Positions 1 through 5,772 are shown, numbered from the stretch's first letter. The stretch: 9,257 nucleotides of DNA from Prevotellaceae bacterium UBA7028 (GCA_002494215.1 DLBF01000147.1:1-9257); one strand, 5' to 3'. Notes: generated from the letters alone by a model not told the origin. Program-made: numbers and translations.

Positions 1-1959
1 ATCGGTACGGTGGTGGATGATGCCATTGTGGTGGTGGAGGCTGTGCAGGCAAAGTTCGACGAAGGGTATAAGTCGCCTTATTTGGCTTCTGTGGATGCCA
101 TGAAGGGACTTACCTCAGCCCTTATCACAACTACCATCGTCTTTATGAGCGTTTTCATTCCCGTCTGCTTTGTAGGCGGAACGACGGGAGTCTTCTACAC
201 CCAGTTTGGCGTGACGATGGCGATAGCTGTTGTTATCTCCACCATTAATGCCATGACCCTCTCGCCTGCACTTTGTGCCCTGATGCTGCGTCCCCGCAAG
301 GAGGGCGATACCAGCTTCTCTGCCAGATTCCACGAGGCCTTCAATGTCAGCTTCCAGCGTGTGGTAAGCAAGTACCAGCGTGGTGTCCTGCGCATCTTCC
401 GCAACCGATGGCTGCCTTGGGTGTCGATGGTTGTGGTATGCGTGCTGTTGGGTTATATGCTCAAGACCACCAAGACGGGCTTTGTCCCCAACGAGGATAT
501 GGGCTCCATTAATGTGAATGTGCAATGTGCCCCAGGTACCAGCATGGCGGTAACGGGTAGGATAACACGCGAGGTGGAGCGTCGCATCAAGGATATTCCA
601 CAATTCAGATTGTATAACATGACCATCGGTCGTGGTTCAACTTTCGACCAATCTTCTTCTGCCGGCTCCTTTAATATACGTCTGAAGAACTGGGACGAGC
701 GCAAAGGGAAGGGCGACGATATCAACTCCGTTATCGATGAGATATATCGCAGGACTGCCGACATCACGCAGGCGCAGATTCGTGTCAGCACCCGTCCCAT
801 GATTTCGGGCTACGGAGCCACCAGCGGTTTCGAGCTGCATGTGCAGGATCGCAAGGGCGGCAAGATAGAGGATCTGATGCGTTATACACGTATATTGATT
901 GACTCCCTCAATCAGGAGCCTGCCATCTCTCGCGCTTTTACTACCTTCGATACCAAATATCCGCAGTATCGTGTGGAGGTGGATGCTGCCCGTTGCAAGC
1001 GCGATGGCGTAACACCTAATGCAGTGCTGAAGGTGCTCTCGGGTTATGTGGGTGGTACGTATAGCAGTAACCTGACGCGCTTCACCAAGCTTTATCGTGT
1101 GATTGTTCAGGCCTCTCCCGAGTTCCGTCTGGACGAGCAGGCACTCTCCAATATGCGTGTCCGTAGCGAGAGCGGTCAGATGATTCCCATCACGCAATAC
1201 ATCAACATGGAACGTGTTTATGGAAGCGAGGGCCTGAACCGCTTCAACCTGTTCAGCAGTATCGCCGTAATGGGCCAGACTGCCGATGGCTACAGTAGCG
1301 GCCAGACTATCGAGGCTATCCGTCGTACAGCTGCCAAGGTACTGCCAGAAGGTTATGGCTATGAGTTTGGCGGTATGTCGCGCGAGGAAGCGTCACTATC
1401 GGATGGAATCCAATTCAAAATTCAAAATTCAAAGTTCAAAATTTCGATGACTTCCATCATCTTCGTTATCGTCATCGTATTCGTATACCTTATATTATGT
1501 GCGCTCTACGAGAGCCTTTTCATCCCCTTGGCGGTTATCCTGAGCGTGCCGTTTGGTTTGCTGGGTAGCTTCTTGTTCTCGCGGATGTGGGGCTTGGAGA
1601 ACAATATCTATATGCAGACGGGTCTTATCATGCTTATCGGCCTTTTGTCCAAGACCGCCATTCTGCTTACCGAGTATGCTACAGAGCGTCATCGCCAGGG
1701 TATGAGCATTACTATGGCAGCTATGTCGGCAGCCCGTGTGCGTTTGCGTCCCATCCTGATGACCTCGCTCACCATGATATTCGGTATGCTACCTTTGGTA
1801 TTCGCGCATGGCGTAGGTGCTAACGGAAACATATCCCTGGGTGTGGGATGTGCCGGTGGTATGCTGGTGGGAACTATCGCCCTCCTCTTCATCGTACCCG
1901 TCCTCTACATGCCGTTCCAATGGCTCCACAGCCGCTTCGGCCATATGGTGAAGAGGTAA
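1..1959 (+). CDS. RND multidrug efflux transporter, permease subunit (AcrB/HAE1-type), 5'-truncated by window
   Basis: This is the C-terminal 652 residues of an inner-membrane proton-driven RND pump, which works with a periplasmic adaptor and an outer-membrane channel (neither is in the window). The frame is open from base 1, so the real start lies upstream. Residues 6-7 (VVDDAIVVVE) are the TM4 aspartate pair of the proton relay, and K551 in GLLSKTAILLTEYA matches the TM10 lysine (AcrB K940). A large periplasmic porter domain lies between about residues 160 and 465. The TM8 region contains the family motif ALYES, and the helical C-terminus ends at residue 652. One oddity is the segment at about residues 471-482, just before TM8. 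It is encoded by a 7-nt tandem repeat and makes this loop about 12-14 residues longer than in E. coli AcrB as I remember that sequence. The substrate cannot be told. A terminator follows within 50 bases, so this is probably the last gene of its operon. Confidence 0.96.
   Translation: MGTVVDDAIVVVEAVQAKFDEGYKSPYLASVDAMKGLTSALITTTIVFMSVFIPVCFVGGTTGVFYTQFGVTMAIAVVISTINAMTLSPALCALMLRPRKEGDTSFSARFHEAFNVSFQRVVSKYQRGVLRIFRNRWLPWVSMVVVCVLLGYMLKTTKTGFVPNEDMGSINVNVQCAPGTSMAVTGRITREVERRIKDIPQFRLYNMTIGRGSTFDQSSSAGSFNIRLKNWDERKGKGDDINSVIDEIYRRTADITQAQIRVSTRPMISGYGATSGFELHVQDRKGGKIEDLMRYTRILIDSLNQEPAISRAFTTFDTKYPQYRVEVDAARCKRDGVTPNAVLKVLSGYVGGTYSSNLTRFTKLYRVIVQASPEFRLDEQALSNMRVRSESGQMIPITQYINMERVYGSEGLNRFNLFSSIAVMGQTADGYSSGQTIEAIRRTAAKVLPEGYGYEFGGMSREEASLSDGIQFKIQNSKFKISMTSIIFVIVIVFVYLILCALYESLFIPLAVILSVPFGLLGSFLFSRMWGLENNIYMQTGLIMLIGLLSKTAILLTEYATERHRQGMSITMAAMSAARVRLRPILMTSLTMIFGMLPLVFAHGVGANGNISLGVGCAGGMLVGTIALLFIVPVLYMPFQWLHSRFGHMVKR
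1412..1444 (+). repeat. 7-nt tandem repeat inside the RND gene
   Basis: Three perfect AATTCAA units (from 1412, 1419 and 1426) are followed by AGTTCAA (1433) and a partial unit (1440-1444). The repeat is read in frame as QFKIQNSKFKI, between the second periplasmic domain and TM8. No stop codon occurs in any frame of this strand; the opposite strand of the same unit gives TGA within 21 nt in every frame. Confidence 0.9.
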
Positions 1960-2005
1960 AATCGCATTAGCTTGGTTTTAAGTTAATAAGATAATGGTAC
2001 CAGAT

Positions 2006-2040
2006 AGCTCCCGCGTTGTGAAACGTGGGAGCTTTTCTTT
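2006..2040 (+). terminator. Intrinsic terminator after the RND gene
   Basis: The stem starts AGCTCCCGCGTT (2006-2017), has loop GTGA (2018-2021) and closes with AACGTGGGAGCT (2022-2033). That is 12 pairs with a single G-U, followed by TTTCTTT. It closes the efflux operon and insulates the HU-like gene's promoter. Confidence 0.92.
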
Positions 2041-2123
2041 ATGCCTTAGCCTACAAAAAAGGCGGGCGTTGCCGATGGAAAAGTATTTTATGCCCGAACA
2101 AAACTCTTTTTCTTCTGCAAAAC

Positions 2124-2215
2124 AATTTATTCTCACGCCGTGAGAATAAATTATCACACCGAAAGAATATATTTTCACGCCGTGAGAAATTATTCTCTCG
2201 CCGTGAGAATAATTT
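2124..2215. repeat. Array of four 21-bp-spaced palindromes (putative operator array)
   Basis: Four copies of a unit related to ATTCTCACGCCGTGAGAATA start at 2129, 2150, 2171 and 2192, exactly 21 bp apart, with dyad centres at 2138, 2159, 2180 and 2201. Unit 1 is a perfect palindrome with 14-bp arms around one C (2124-2152). Unit 4 has 14-bp arms with one mismatch (2187-2215). Unit 2 is degenerate (16 of 20 bases match unit 1), and unit 3 keeps the CACGCCGTG core. Twenty-one bp is two turns of B-DNA, so all dyads face the same side. The last dyad lies about 31 bp before the -7 element, where the -33 region of the promoter should be, which is a typical place for an operator. The binding protein is unknown. 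Confidence 0.85.
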
Positions 2216-2231
2216 ATTCCCAAGTTTTTTG

Positions 2232-2239
2232 TATCTTTG
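2232..2239 (+). promoter_or_regulatory. Bacteroidetes-type -7 promoter element for the HU-like gene
   Basis: TATCTTTG matches the TAnnTTTG -7 consensus of the Bacteroidetes primary sigma factor. I see no clean TTTG at -33; that position overlaps the last palindrome of the array. The expected transcript start is around 2245, giving a leader of roughly 58 bases. Confidence 0.65.
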
Positions 2240-2303
2240 TACCATCGAGAAAAGAATTAATCATCAAGGAAAAGCAATTTTGTTGTCTAAATAAAGTAAT
2301 TAT

Positions 2304-2936
2304 ATGGCACGTTATATTAAAAAGGAGATTGTAGACCTGAAGGGCTCGGGCTCTACAAAGGCGTATTACAAGTTGAAGGCTTGGCGCAGAATGGACTTCG
2401 ACGATTTTGTGGAATGCTGTCATGCGCACAACGGGGCATTCAGCAAGGCGCTATTAAAGGGCGCGATGACGGCCGTCTGCGAGGAACTGGCCTATCAGAT
2501 TTCGAATGGATACAGCGTGAAGATCGACGGGATGGGAACGTTCTCTGCCAAACTGGGTGTTCGCAAGGACAAGGAGATGGACCATTTCCAGGAGGGGGAA
2601 GCCAAGCGAAATGCGCAAAGCATCGAGGTGACGGGCGTCTCGTTCAAGGCGGAAAAGGAGTTGGTAAATGAGATTGACCGAAATTGCGACCTGGAACGAG
2701 GTGGCGAAGAGCGGCTCATGAGGTCGAAATACTCGAAGGAAGAGCGCATAGAGCGGGCCCGTCAGTTCATCCAGAAGAATACTTATATGCGTGTTCAGGA
2801 ATATGCCTCGCTTACGGGACTGGCTTACTCCACCGCTGCCCGCGAGCTGTGCAGCATTGCCTCGGACCCCACATCGGGCATCAAAAGCGAGGGTGCAAAG
2901 AGTGGCAAACTCTACTTGCTGGCAAAGGAACAGTAG
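2304..2936 (+). CDS. HU/IHF-family (HIG-type) DNA-binding protein with C-terminal helix-turn-helix-like domain
   Basis: This is a 210-residue nucleoid-type DNA-binding protein. Residues 1 to about 125 fit the Bacteroidetes HU-related family: FSKALLKGAMTAVCEELAYQ is the HU helical part and GYSVKIDGMGTFSAKLG is the start of the saddle. A charged linker (about 126-146) leads to residues 147-210, where RARQFIQKNTYMRVQEYASL, TGLAYSTAARELCSI and a basic, glycine-rich hairpin ending in KLYLL resemble a winged helix-turn-helix. This family is usually shorter and lacks that second domain, so the protein may bind specific sites as well as bend DNA. The ATG follows an AT-rich leader without Shine-Dalgarno, as is normal in this phylum. 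It has its own promoter with a palindromic array, and it ends 55 bases before an ECF sigma gene, so cotranscription is possible. The HU assignment is fairly firm; the second domain is by eye. Confidence 0.85.
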   Translation: MARYIKKEIVDLKGSGSTKAYYKLKAWRRMDFDDFVECCHAHNGAFSKALLKGAMTAVCEELAYQISNGYSVKIDGMGTFSAKLGVRKDKEMDHFQEGEAKRNAQSIEVTGVSFKAEKELVNEIDRNCDLERGGEERLMRSKYSKEERIERARQFIQKNTYMRVQEYASLTGLAYSTAARELCSIASDPTSGIKSEGAKSGKLYLLAKEQ

Positions 2937-2991
2937 TTTTTTTCTCTCCTTTCAACTTAACATTTCTCTGTTTGCTGCGTATTATAGATGT

Positions 2992-3525
2992 ATGACACGC
3001 TCAGAATTTGAACATATAGCCGAAAGGTTGCGCCAAAAAGTGCTGAAGGTGGGACTTCAGTTCTTTGGTTCGCAAGATGATGCCGAAGATGCTGCGCAGG
3101 AAACAATGGAGCAGTTGTGGCGCTACTGCGAGCAGATAGATGCCAGTCGGAACATCGAGGCGCTGGCCATCAGAGTGGCGAAGAACTGCTGCGTGAACCT
3201 TTATCGGAAAATTCATAATTCACAATTCATAATTCATAATTCGGAGCAAACAATTTTCAATTCTCAATTTTCAATTTTCAATTCCCAAAGTGAGGCCTCT
3301 CCTCAGGAGGAATTGGAGGCAAAGGATACGGAGCGGATGCTGGAGGAGGCGTTGGACTTGCTGAAGCCTCGAGAACGGCAACTTTTCGAGATGCGGCAGT
3401 TGGAGGGCCTGTCGGTAGATGAGATATCATCAGAAACGGGAATCCCCAAGCCATCCATCACAGCAATGGTGTCGGCGGCACGAAAGAAGGTCTTTACTGA
3501 ACTTAAAAGGAGGATGAAACAATGA
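2992..3525 (+). CDS. ECF-type RNA polymerase sigma factor (sigma-70 family), cassette 1
   Basis: This 177-residue sigma factor directs RNA polymerase to a small regulon, probably including its own operon. Region 2 spans about residues 5-72, with DDAEDAAQETMEQLW at 29-43. Region 4 spans about 115-172, with LKPRERQLFEMRQLEGLS at 124-141 and the recognition helix-turn-helix around DEISSETGIPKPSITAMVSA at 143-162. The ATG at 2992 is chosen because region 2 begins directly after it; the frame is open back to 2791, but that extension encodes nothing sigma-like and overlaps the HU-like gene. The linker between regions 2 and 4 holds about 26 residues (74-99) made entirely by a 7-nt repeat array. The stop overlaps the next start (ATGA at 3522-3525), so sigma and anti-sigma are translationally coupled. 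There is no Shine-Dalgarno and no clear promoter in the 55-base gap upstream. Confidence 0.93.
   Translation: MTRSEFEHIAERLRQKVLKVGLQFFGSQDDAEDAAQETMEQLWRYCEQIDASRNIEALAIRVAKNCCVNLYRKIHNSQFIIHNSEQTIFNSQFSIFNSQSEASPQEELEAKDTERMLEEALDLLKPRERQLFEMRQLEGLSVDEISSETGIPKPSITAMVSAARKKVFTELKRRMKQ
3210..3286 (+). repeat. Double 7-nt repeat array inside the sigma factor linker
   Basis: Eleven consecutive heptads stay in one register over 77 nt. Five are of AATTCAT type (3210-3244; unit 2 ends CAC, unit 5 ends CGG), one is unrelated (AGCAAAC, 3245-3251), and five are of AATTTTC type (3252-3286; unit 2 is AATTCTC, unit 5 is AATTCCC). The array reads as IHNSQFIIHNS followed by IFNSQFSIFNSQ. The substitutions at units 2 and 5 fall where the reading frame would otherwise meet TAA or TAG. 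Confidence 0.93.
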
Positions 3526-3965
3526 AAACCAAGGATATAGAACAACTGATCAACAAATACCTGGATGGCGAGACCTCTCCAGCCGAGGAGCAGAAGCTTG
3601 CGCTGGAGCTGCAACGTCCTGATATCCCAGAGGATTGGCAAGCCATCCGCCTGATGTTAGGCGAACTGACTCTTGGCGAAGCAGAGTACCACTCCCTCTT
3701 GGCAAAAAAAAGCCTCCCATTTGGGGGAGGTTTGGAGAGGGGCCGAGGGTGGGTCTCTGCTATCTCTTCTATGGCCGCTGTATTGCTGGTGGGACTGTTC
3801 CTGTATCAGCATATCCCCAACGGAAATGTGAATGAAGTACCTCATTATTATACATCCAACCTCTCTGCTGGCAGCACCCTGAGGAATGTGTACACAAGCC
3901 GTCAGCATAAGGAGAAAACTTTAAGTTACACCCAATTTAAAACGATGCTTTATGAAAACCATTAA
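3522..3965 (+). CDS. Anti-sigma-factor-like single-pass membrane protein, cassette 1
   Basis: This 147-residue protein is placed as the anti-sigma partner of the preceding sigma factor. The start overlaps the sigma stop by four bases. Residues 1-60 are a cytoplasmic, acidic helical region beginning IEQLINKYLDGETSPAEEQK, a pattern common at the front of short Bacteroidetes anti-sigma proteins. It lacks the HxxxCxxC zinc motif that the second cassette's anti-sigma has. A hydrophobic segment AISSMAAVLLVGLFLYQ (80-96) would cross the inner membrane once, leaving about 50 residues in the periplasm. Residues 62-76 (KKSLPFGGGLERGRG) come from a GC-rich hairpin-like insert between the cytoplasmic region and the helix. 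The end overlaps the next gene by 14 bases. The function rests on gene order and topology more than on any conserved domain. Confidence 0.75.
   Translation: MKTKDIEQLINKYLDGETSPAEEQKLALELQRPDIPEDWQAIRLMLGELTLGEAEYHSLLAKKSLPFGGGLERGRGWVSAISSMAAVLLVGLFLYQHIPNGNVNEVPHYYTSNLSAGSTLRNVYTSRQHKEKTLSYTQFKTMLYENH
3704..3754 (+). repeat. GC-rich hairpin-like element inserted in anti-sigma gene
   Basis: An A-tract runs into CCTCCC-ATTTGG-GGGAGG (3713-3730), a six-pair hairpin, followed by the purine-rich run TTTGGAGAGGGGCCGAGGGT. Base composition breaks sharply from the flanking gene. It is read in frame as KKSLPFGGGLERGRG in the linker before the membrane helix. Similar sequences are familiar to me from Prevotella and Bacteroides genomes as dispersed repeats; that is memory, not a search, and the edges are approximate. 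Confidence 0.6.
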
Positions 3966-5073
3966 ACAATTCATAATTCATAATTCACAATTCATAATTC
4001 GTGATTTGACTGCAATCTTTTGTGTGGCCCTACTCCTTACTTCCTGCTATCAGCCTAAGGTGGTGATGAAAACTACCGTTCATGAAGATGCTTCGATGCC
4101 TTGTACACGTGAGGTCTTGTATAGCAACGTGATGTCGCAGGAGATGCGCGACTCGCTTTGGGGCAAAACAAACGTCGGTTGGTCGCAACCTTTGCCTGAA
4201 TGTCTGAATGTTGATGCCTTTTTTAACTCACATACAGACATTGGTGAAGGGGATACGGTAACGACGTCGTTCTCGAAGTTCTTTGAATCTGTGGAGAAAA
4301 TGTGCGAAGAGACTCCCCTCTTGCTTAACGGCACCCAAATGAGGTCGAAAGCCAAGTTGGACAAGCACTTCCGCTGGTTCTATACCGAATACACCTATAC
4401 GGAAACATTCTATTGTGTGGGCGATTCGTTCAAACTGGCGCCAACGGATTATGCCGACAAGGATGCCGTTAGCTATTGGTTCACAGGTCAGCCCAATCTG
4501 TTGCAGGGACTGAACGGAGCTGAGGCATACGAGAAGTTGGGCAATATGGAGCCTAAGATTACCAAGTGGCTGAATGACAATCTGTTTAAGGTAGGATTCG
4601 ACTTCATTATAGCCAACTACGACTCTATCACCAATCCGCCTGTCAGCAAGGAACGCTTCATAGAGCTTCAGGATTCCTTGGTACATTTTATTATGGCAGG
4701 GGAGGAGGATCTTCTGACTGCTCGGCCAGACGATAAGTTGCGCGAATTCTTCCACTCTAATGCTTACGCTATGTTCTTCGACGAGGATAACCCTCTGGGC
4801 GAGAAGTTGAACAAGCAGTTTATGAATCGCCTGAACATCTTCTGGTTTAATGTTCCCTACACCCTTTCGATGCCTGGCAAGGTTACTGATGCAGGCAACG
4901 GAACGCTGCAACCAGACGGTACTATCCTCTACGCCTTCACGGGCGAGCGCCTCATCCCTCAGGATTACACCATCACAGCTACATCACATGTTGCCCACAT
5001 CTGGGCTTACATCGTAACGTTGCTCATCATCCTCCTCGCCATAGGCAGCTTCTTGTATAGAAGGAAAAGGTAG
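3952..5073 (+). CDS. Lipoprotein of unknown function with C-terminal membrane tail, cassette 1 effector
   Basis: I do not recognise this 373-residue protein. The N-terminus has a basic start, a hydrophobic stretch (LTAIFCVALLLTSC) and lipobox LTSC with the lipidated cysteine at C32. The residues after it (YQPK) lack the acidic run that exports lipoproteins to the surface in Bacteroidetes, which suggests a periplasmic face. The body (about 40-340) is soluble and acidic, with aromatic-rich stretches such as HFRWFYTEYTYTETFYCVGD; I see no catalytic signature. Residues 350-369 form a transmembrane helix followed by RRKR, giving two membrane anchors in one protein. The tail is nearly the same as that of the protein encoded at 6525-8672. 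Residues 6-17 of the signal region are encoded by a 7-nt repeat array. The start overlaps the anti-sigma gene by 14 bases, and a terminator follows, so it ends the operon. It may sense or answer the same envelope signal as the sigma pair, but that is inference. Confidence 0.85.
   Translation: MKTIKQFIIHNSQFIIRDLTAIFCVALLLTSCYQPKVVMKTTVHEDASMPCTREVLYSNVMSQEMRDSLWGKTNVGWSQPLPECLNVDAFFNSHTDIGEGDTVTTSFSKFFESVEKMCEETPLLLNGTQMRSKAKLDKHFRWFYTEYTYTETFYCVGDSFKLAPTDYADKDAVSYWFTGQPNLLQGLNGAEAYEKLGNMEPKITKWLNDNLFKVGFDFIIANYDSITNPPVSKERFIELQDSLVHFIMAGEEDLLTARPDDKLREFFHSNAYAMFFDEDNPLGEKLNKQFMNRLNIFWFNVPYTLSMPGKVTDAGNGTLQPDGTILYAFTGERLIPQDYTITATSHVAHIWAYIVTLLIILLAIGSFLYRRKR
3968..4002 (+). repeat. 7-nt repeat array at the start of the lipoprotein gene
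   Basis: Five AATTCAT-type heptads in strict register: units 1, 2 and 4 are AATTCAT, unit 3 is AATTCAC, unit 5 is AATTCGT. The array starts two bases after the anti-sigma stop codon (3963-3965) and encodes QFIIHNSQFII in the N-region of the signal peptide. Unit 3, the variant, is the one where the frame would otherwise read TAA. Confidence 0.92.
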
Positions 5074-5130
5074 GAGAGAGAAGGAAAACAGAAAAGGTGG
5101 CCAAATCGGTCACCTTTTCTTGTCTTATCG
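4974..5130 (+). repeat. Shared 3' module, copy 1 (membrane tail plus terminator)
   Basis: A direct repeat of 8573-8728. By hand alignment there are 9 mismatches over the 100 bases up to and including the stop codon (4974-5073 against 8573-8672). Similarity goes on through the spacer and the terminator with about six more mismatches and one single-base gap. It encodes the tail TATSxVAHIWAYIVTLLI followed by about 13 residues ending YRRKR. Confidence 0.92.
5090..5126 (+). terminator. Intrinsic terminator of cassette 1
   Basis: The stem AGAAAAGGTGGCC (5090-5102) pairs with GGTCACCTTTTCT (5108-5120) around loop AAATC, 13 pairs with one G-U, followed by a T-rich TGTCTT. The A-rich left arm means it may also work on the other strand. 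It is nearly identical to the terminator at 8690-8724. Confidence 0.9.
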
Positions 5131-5170
5131 AATAAGATGTCTTGTCTAAAGATTTTATTTCCATAAATAA

Positions 5171-5202
5171 TTGTCTGCTTTTAAATCTTTTTCCTACTTT
5201 TA
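5171..5202 (+). promoter_or_regulatory. Possible promoter of cassette 2
   Basis: TTG (5171-5173) is followed 21 bases later by TACTTTTA (5195-5202), close to the Bacteroidetes TTG / TAnnTTTG pattern but with A in place of the last G. It is the only candidate in the gap between the cassette 1 terminator and the sigma start at 5242. The motif could instead be the site of an ECF sigma; the sequence alone does not decide. Confidence 0.4.
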
Positions 5203-5241
5203 GGGTCTTAATGGTAGATGCATCAACAAAAATGAGGAAAA

Positions 5242-5772
5242 ATGAACAAGGAAAATGAGGTGACGGAAGAAGAACTTGCTAAGGTGTTCAAGGCAGAACG
5301 CCCTCGTCTGCTGAGGTATGCCTGCTACCGACTGCCGGACAGCGAAGATGCTGAGGACGTGCTGCAGGAGGCGTATCTGAAGTTACATTCACGAATACAA
5401 ACACCCCATGGGCAGGAAATCCAGAATTTGCGAAACTACCTGTTCCGTACGCTGGCAAACGTATGCGCAAAATGGCAATCCGGCAATAGTCGCATTAAAA
5501 CCGTTCCTTTGGATGCGAAAGTGGACTTGGCCGATGCAACTGCCGACACCTCAAACGATGATGACTACAAGCGTATTGTTAAGTTACTGACAGAAATACC
5601 AGAAGAACAGGCCGAAGTCATTCGCCTGCGAATCTATGGCGACAATAGCTTTGCTCAGATTGCCGAAATTCTCTCTCTTCCGCTCCCGACGGTAAAATCC
5701 CGCTTCCTTTACGGACTGGAGAAAATCCGCAAGGGCGTGAAAGGCTTAAATGTTAAAGGGTTAAATTGTTAA
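5242..5772 (+). CDS. ECF-type RNA polymerase sigma factor (sigma-70 family), cassette 2
   Basis: This 176-residue sigma factor is the first gene of the second cassette. Region 2 spans about residues 14-80, with LPDSEDAEDVLQEAYLKLH at 31-49 and NLRNYLFRTLANVCAKWQ at 62-79. Region 4 spans about 110-165, with LTEIPEEQAEVIRLRIYGDN at 116-135 and the DNA-reading helix in AEILSLPLPTVKSRFLYGLE at 141-160. The linker is acidic (DADTSNDDD-like) and carries no repeat insert, unlike the cassette 1 sigma. AGGAAAA lies just before the ATG, one of the few Shine-Dalgarno-like sites in the window. The last ten residues (KGLNVKGLNC) are encoded by an imperfect TTAAA-based repeat that also supplies the stop codon. 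The gene lies 115 bases after a terminator, so it should have its own promoter, and the anti-sigma gene starts 13 bases after its stop. It is clearly diverged from the cassette 1 sigma factor and is not a recent duplicate. Confidence 0.95.
   Translation: MNKENEVTEEELAKVFKAERPRLLRYACYRLPDSEDAEDVLQEAYLKLHSRIQTPHGQEIQNLRNYLFRTLANVCAKWQSGNSRIKTVPLDAKVDLADATADTSNDDDYKRIVKLLTEIPEEQAEVIRLRIYGDNSFAQIAEILSLPLPTVKSRFLYGLEKIRKGVKGLNVKGLNC

Larger units (their letters stand above)
1960..2303. other. 344-base intergenic region between RND and HU-like genes
   Basis: This gap holds a terminator (2006-2040), a stretch of about 80 bases in which I see no signal (2041-2123), the four-unit palindromic array (2124-2215), a promoter -7 element (2232-2239) and an AT-rich leader of about 58 bases before the HU-like start. 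Short reading frames exist on both strands but look like by-products of the palindromes, so no gene is called here. Confidence 0.7.

Noticed and set aside
2063..2096. CGGGC ... GCCCG inverted repeat
   Set aside because: Arms of five bases separated by 24 bases are weak and expected by chance; no T-run follows.
2129..2211. Possible CRISPR array
   Set aside because: The units abut at a 21-bp period with no spacers, are palindromic and only four, and no cas gene is nearby.
2025..2294. Short reading frames on both strands with repeated LFSRREN-like heptapeptides
   Set aside because: The 21-bp palindromic units read as almost the same peptide on both strands because they are palindromes of a length divisible by three. 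There is no start context or composition typical of a gene, and the region overlaps the promoter of the HU-like gene.
2791..2991. N-terminal extension of the cassette 1 sigma factor
   Set aside because: The open frame before 2992 overlaps the HU-like gene for most of its length and encodes a basic, proline-rich stretch unlike any sigma factor; region 2 begins right after the ATG at 2992.
2937..2991. Promoter for the cassette 1 sigma gene
   Set aside because: TTTG occurs at 2971 but there is no TAnnTTTG at suitable spacing; transcription from the HU-like gene's promoter or an ECF-type site I cannot recognise is equally possible.
3968..4002. Transposon end or MITE
   Set aside because: There are no inverted termini or target duplications visible around any of the 7-nt arrays, and no transposase gene is in the window.
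4228..4911. Long minus-strand open frame of 227 codons opposite the lipoprotein gene
   Set aside because: The + strand frame has a lipobox, soluble body and tail in a coupled operon; the opposite frame has no recognisable features and is explained by codon use on the other strand. The same applies to the minus-strand frames at 115-603, 637-1197, 7659-8042 and 8256-8711.
5124..5136. Small palindrome CTTATCGAATAAG after the cassette 1 terminator
   Set aside because: It has five-base arms and is not kept in the second copy of the 3' module, so no function is claimed.
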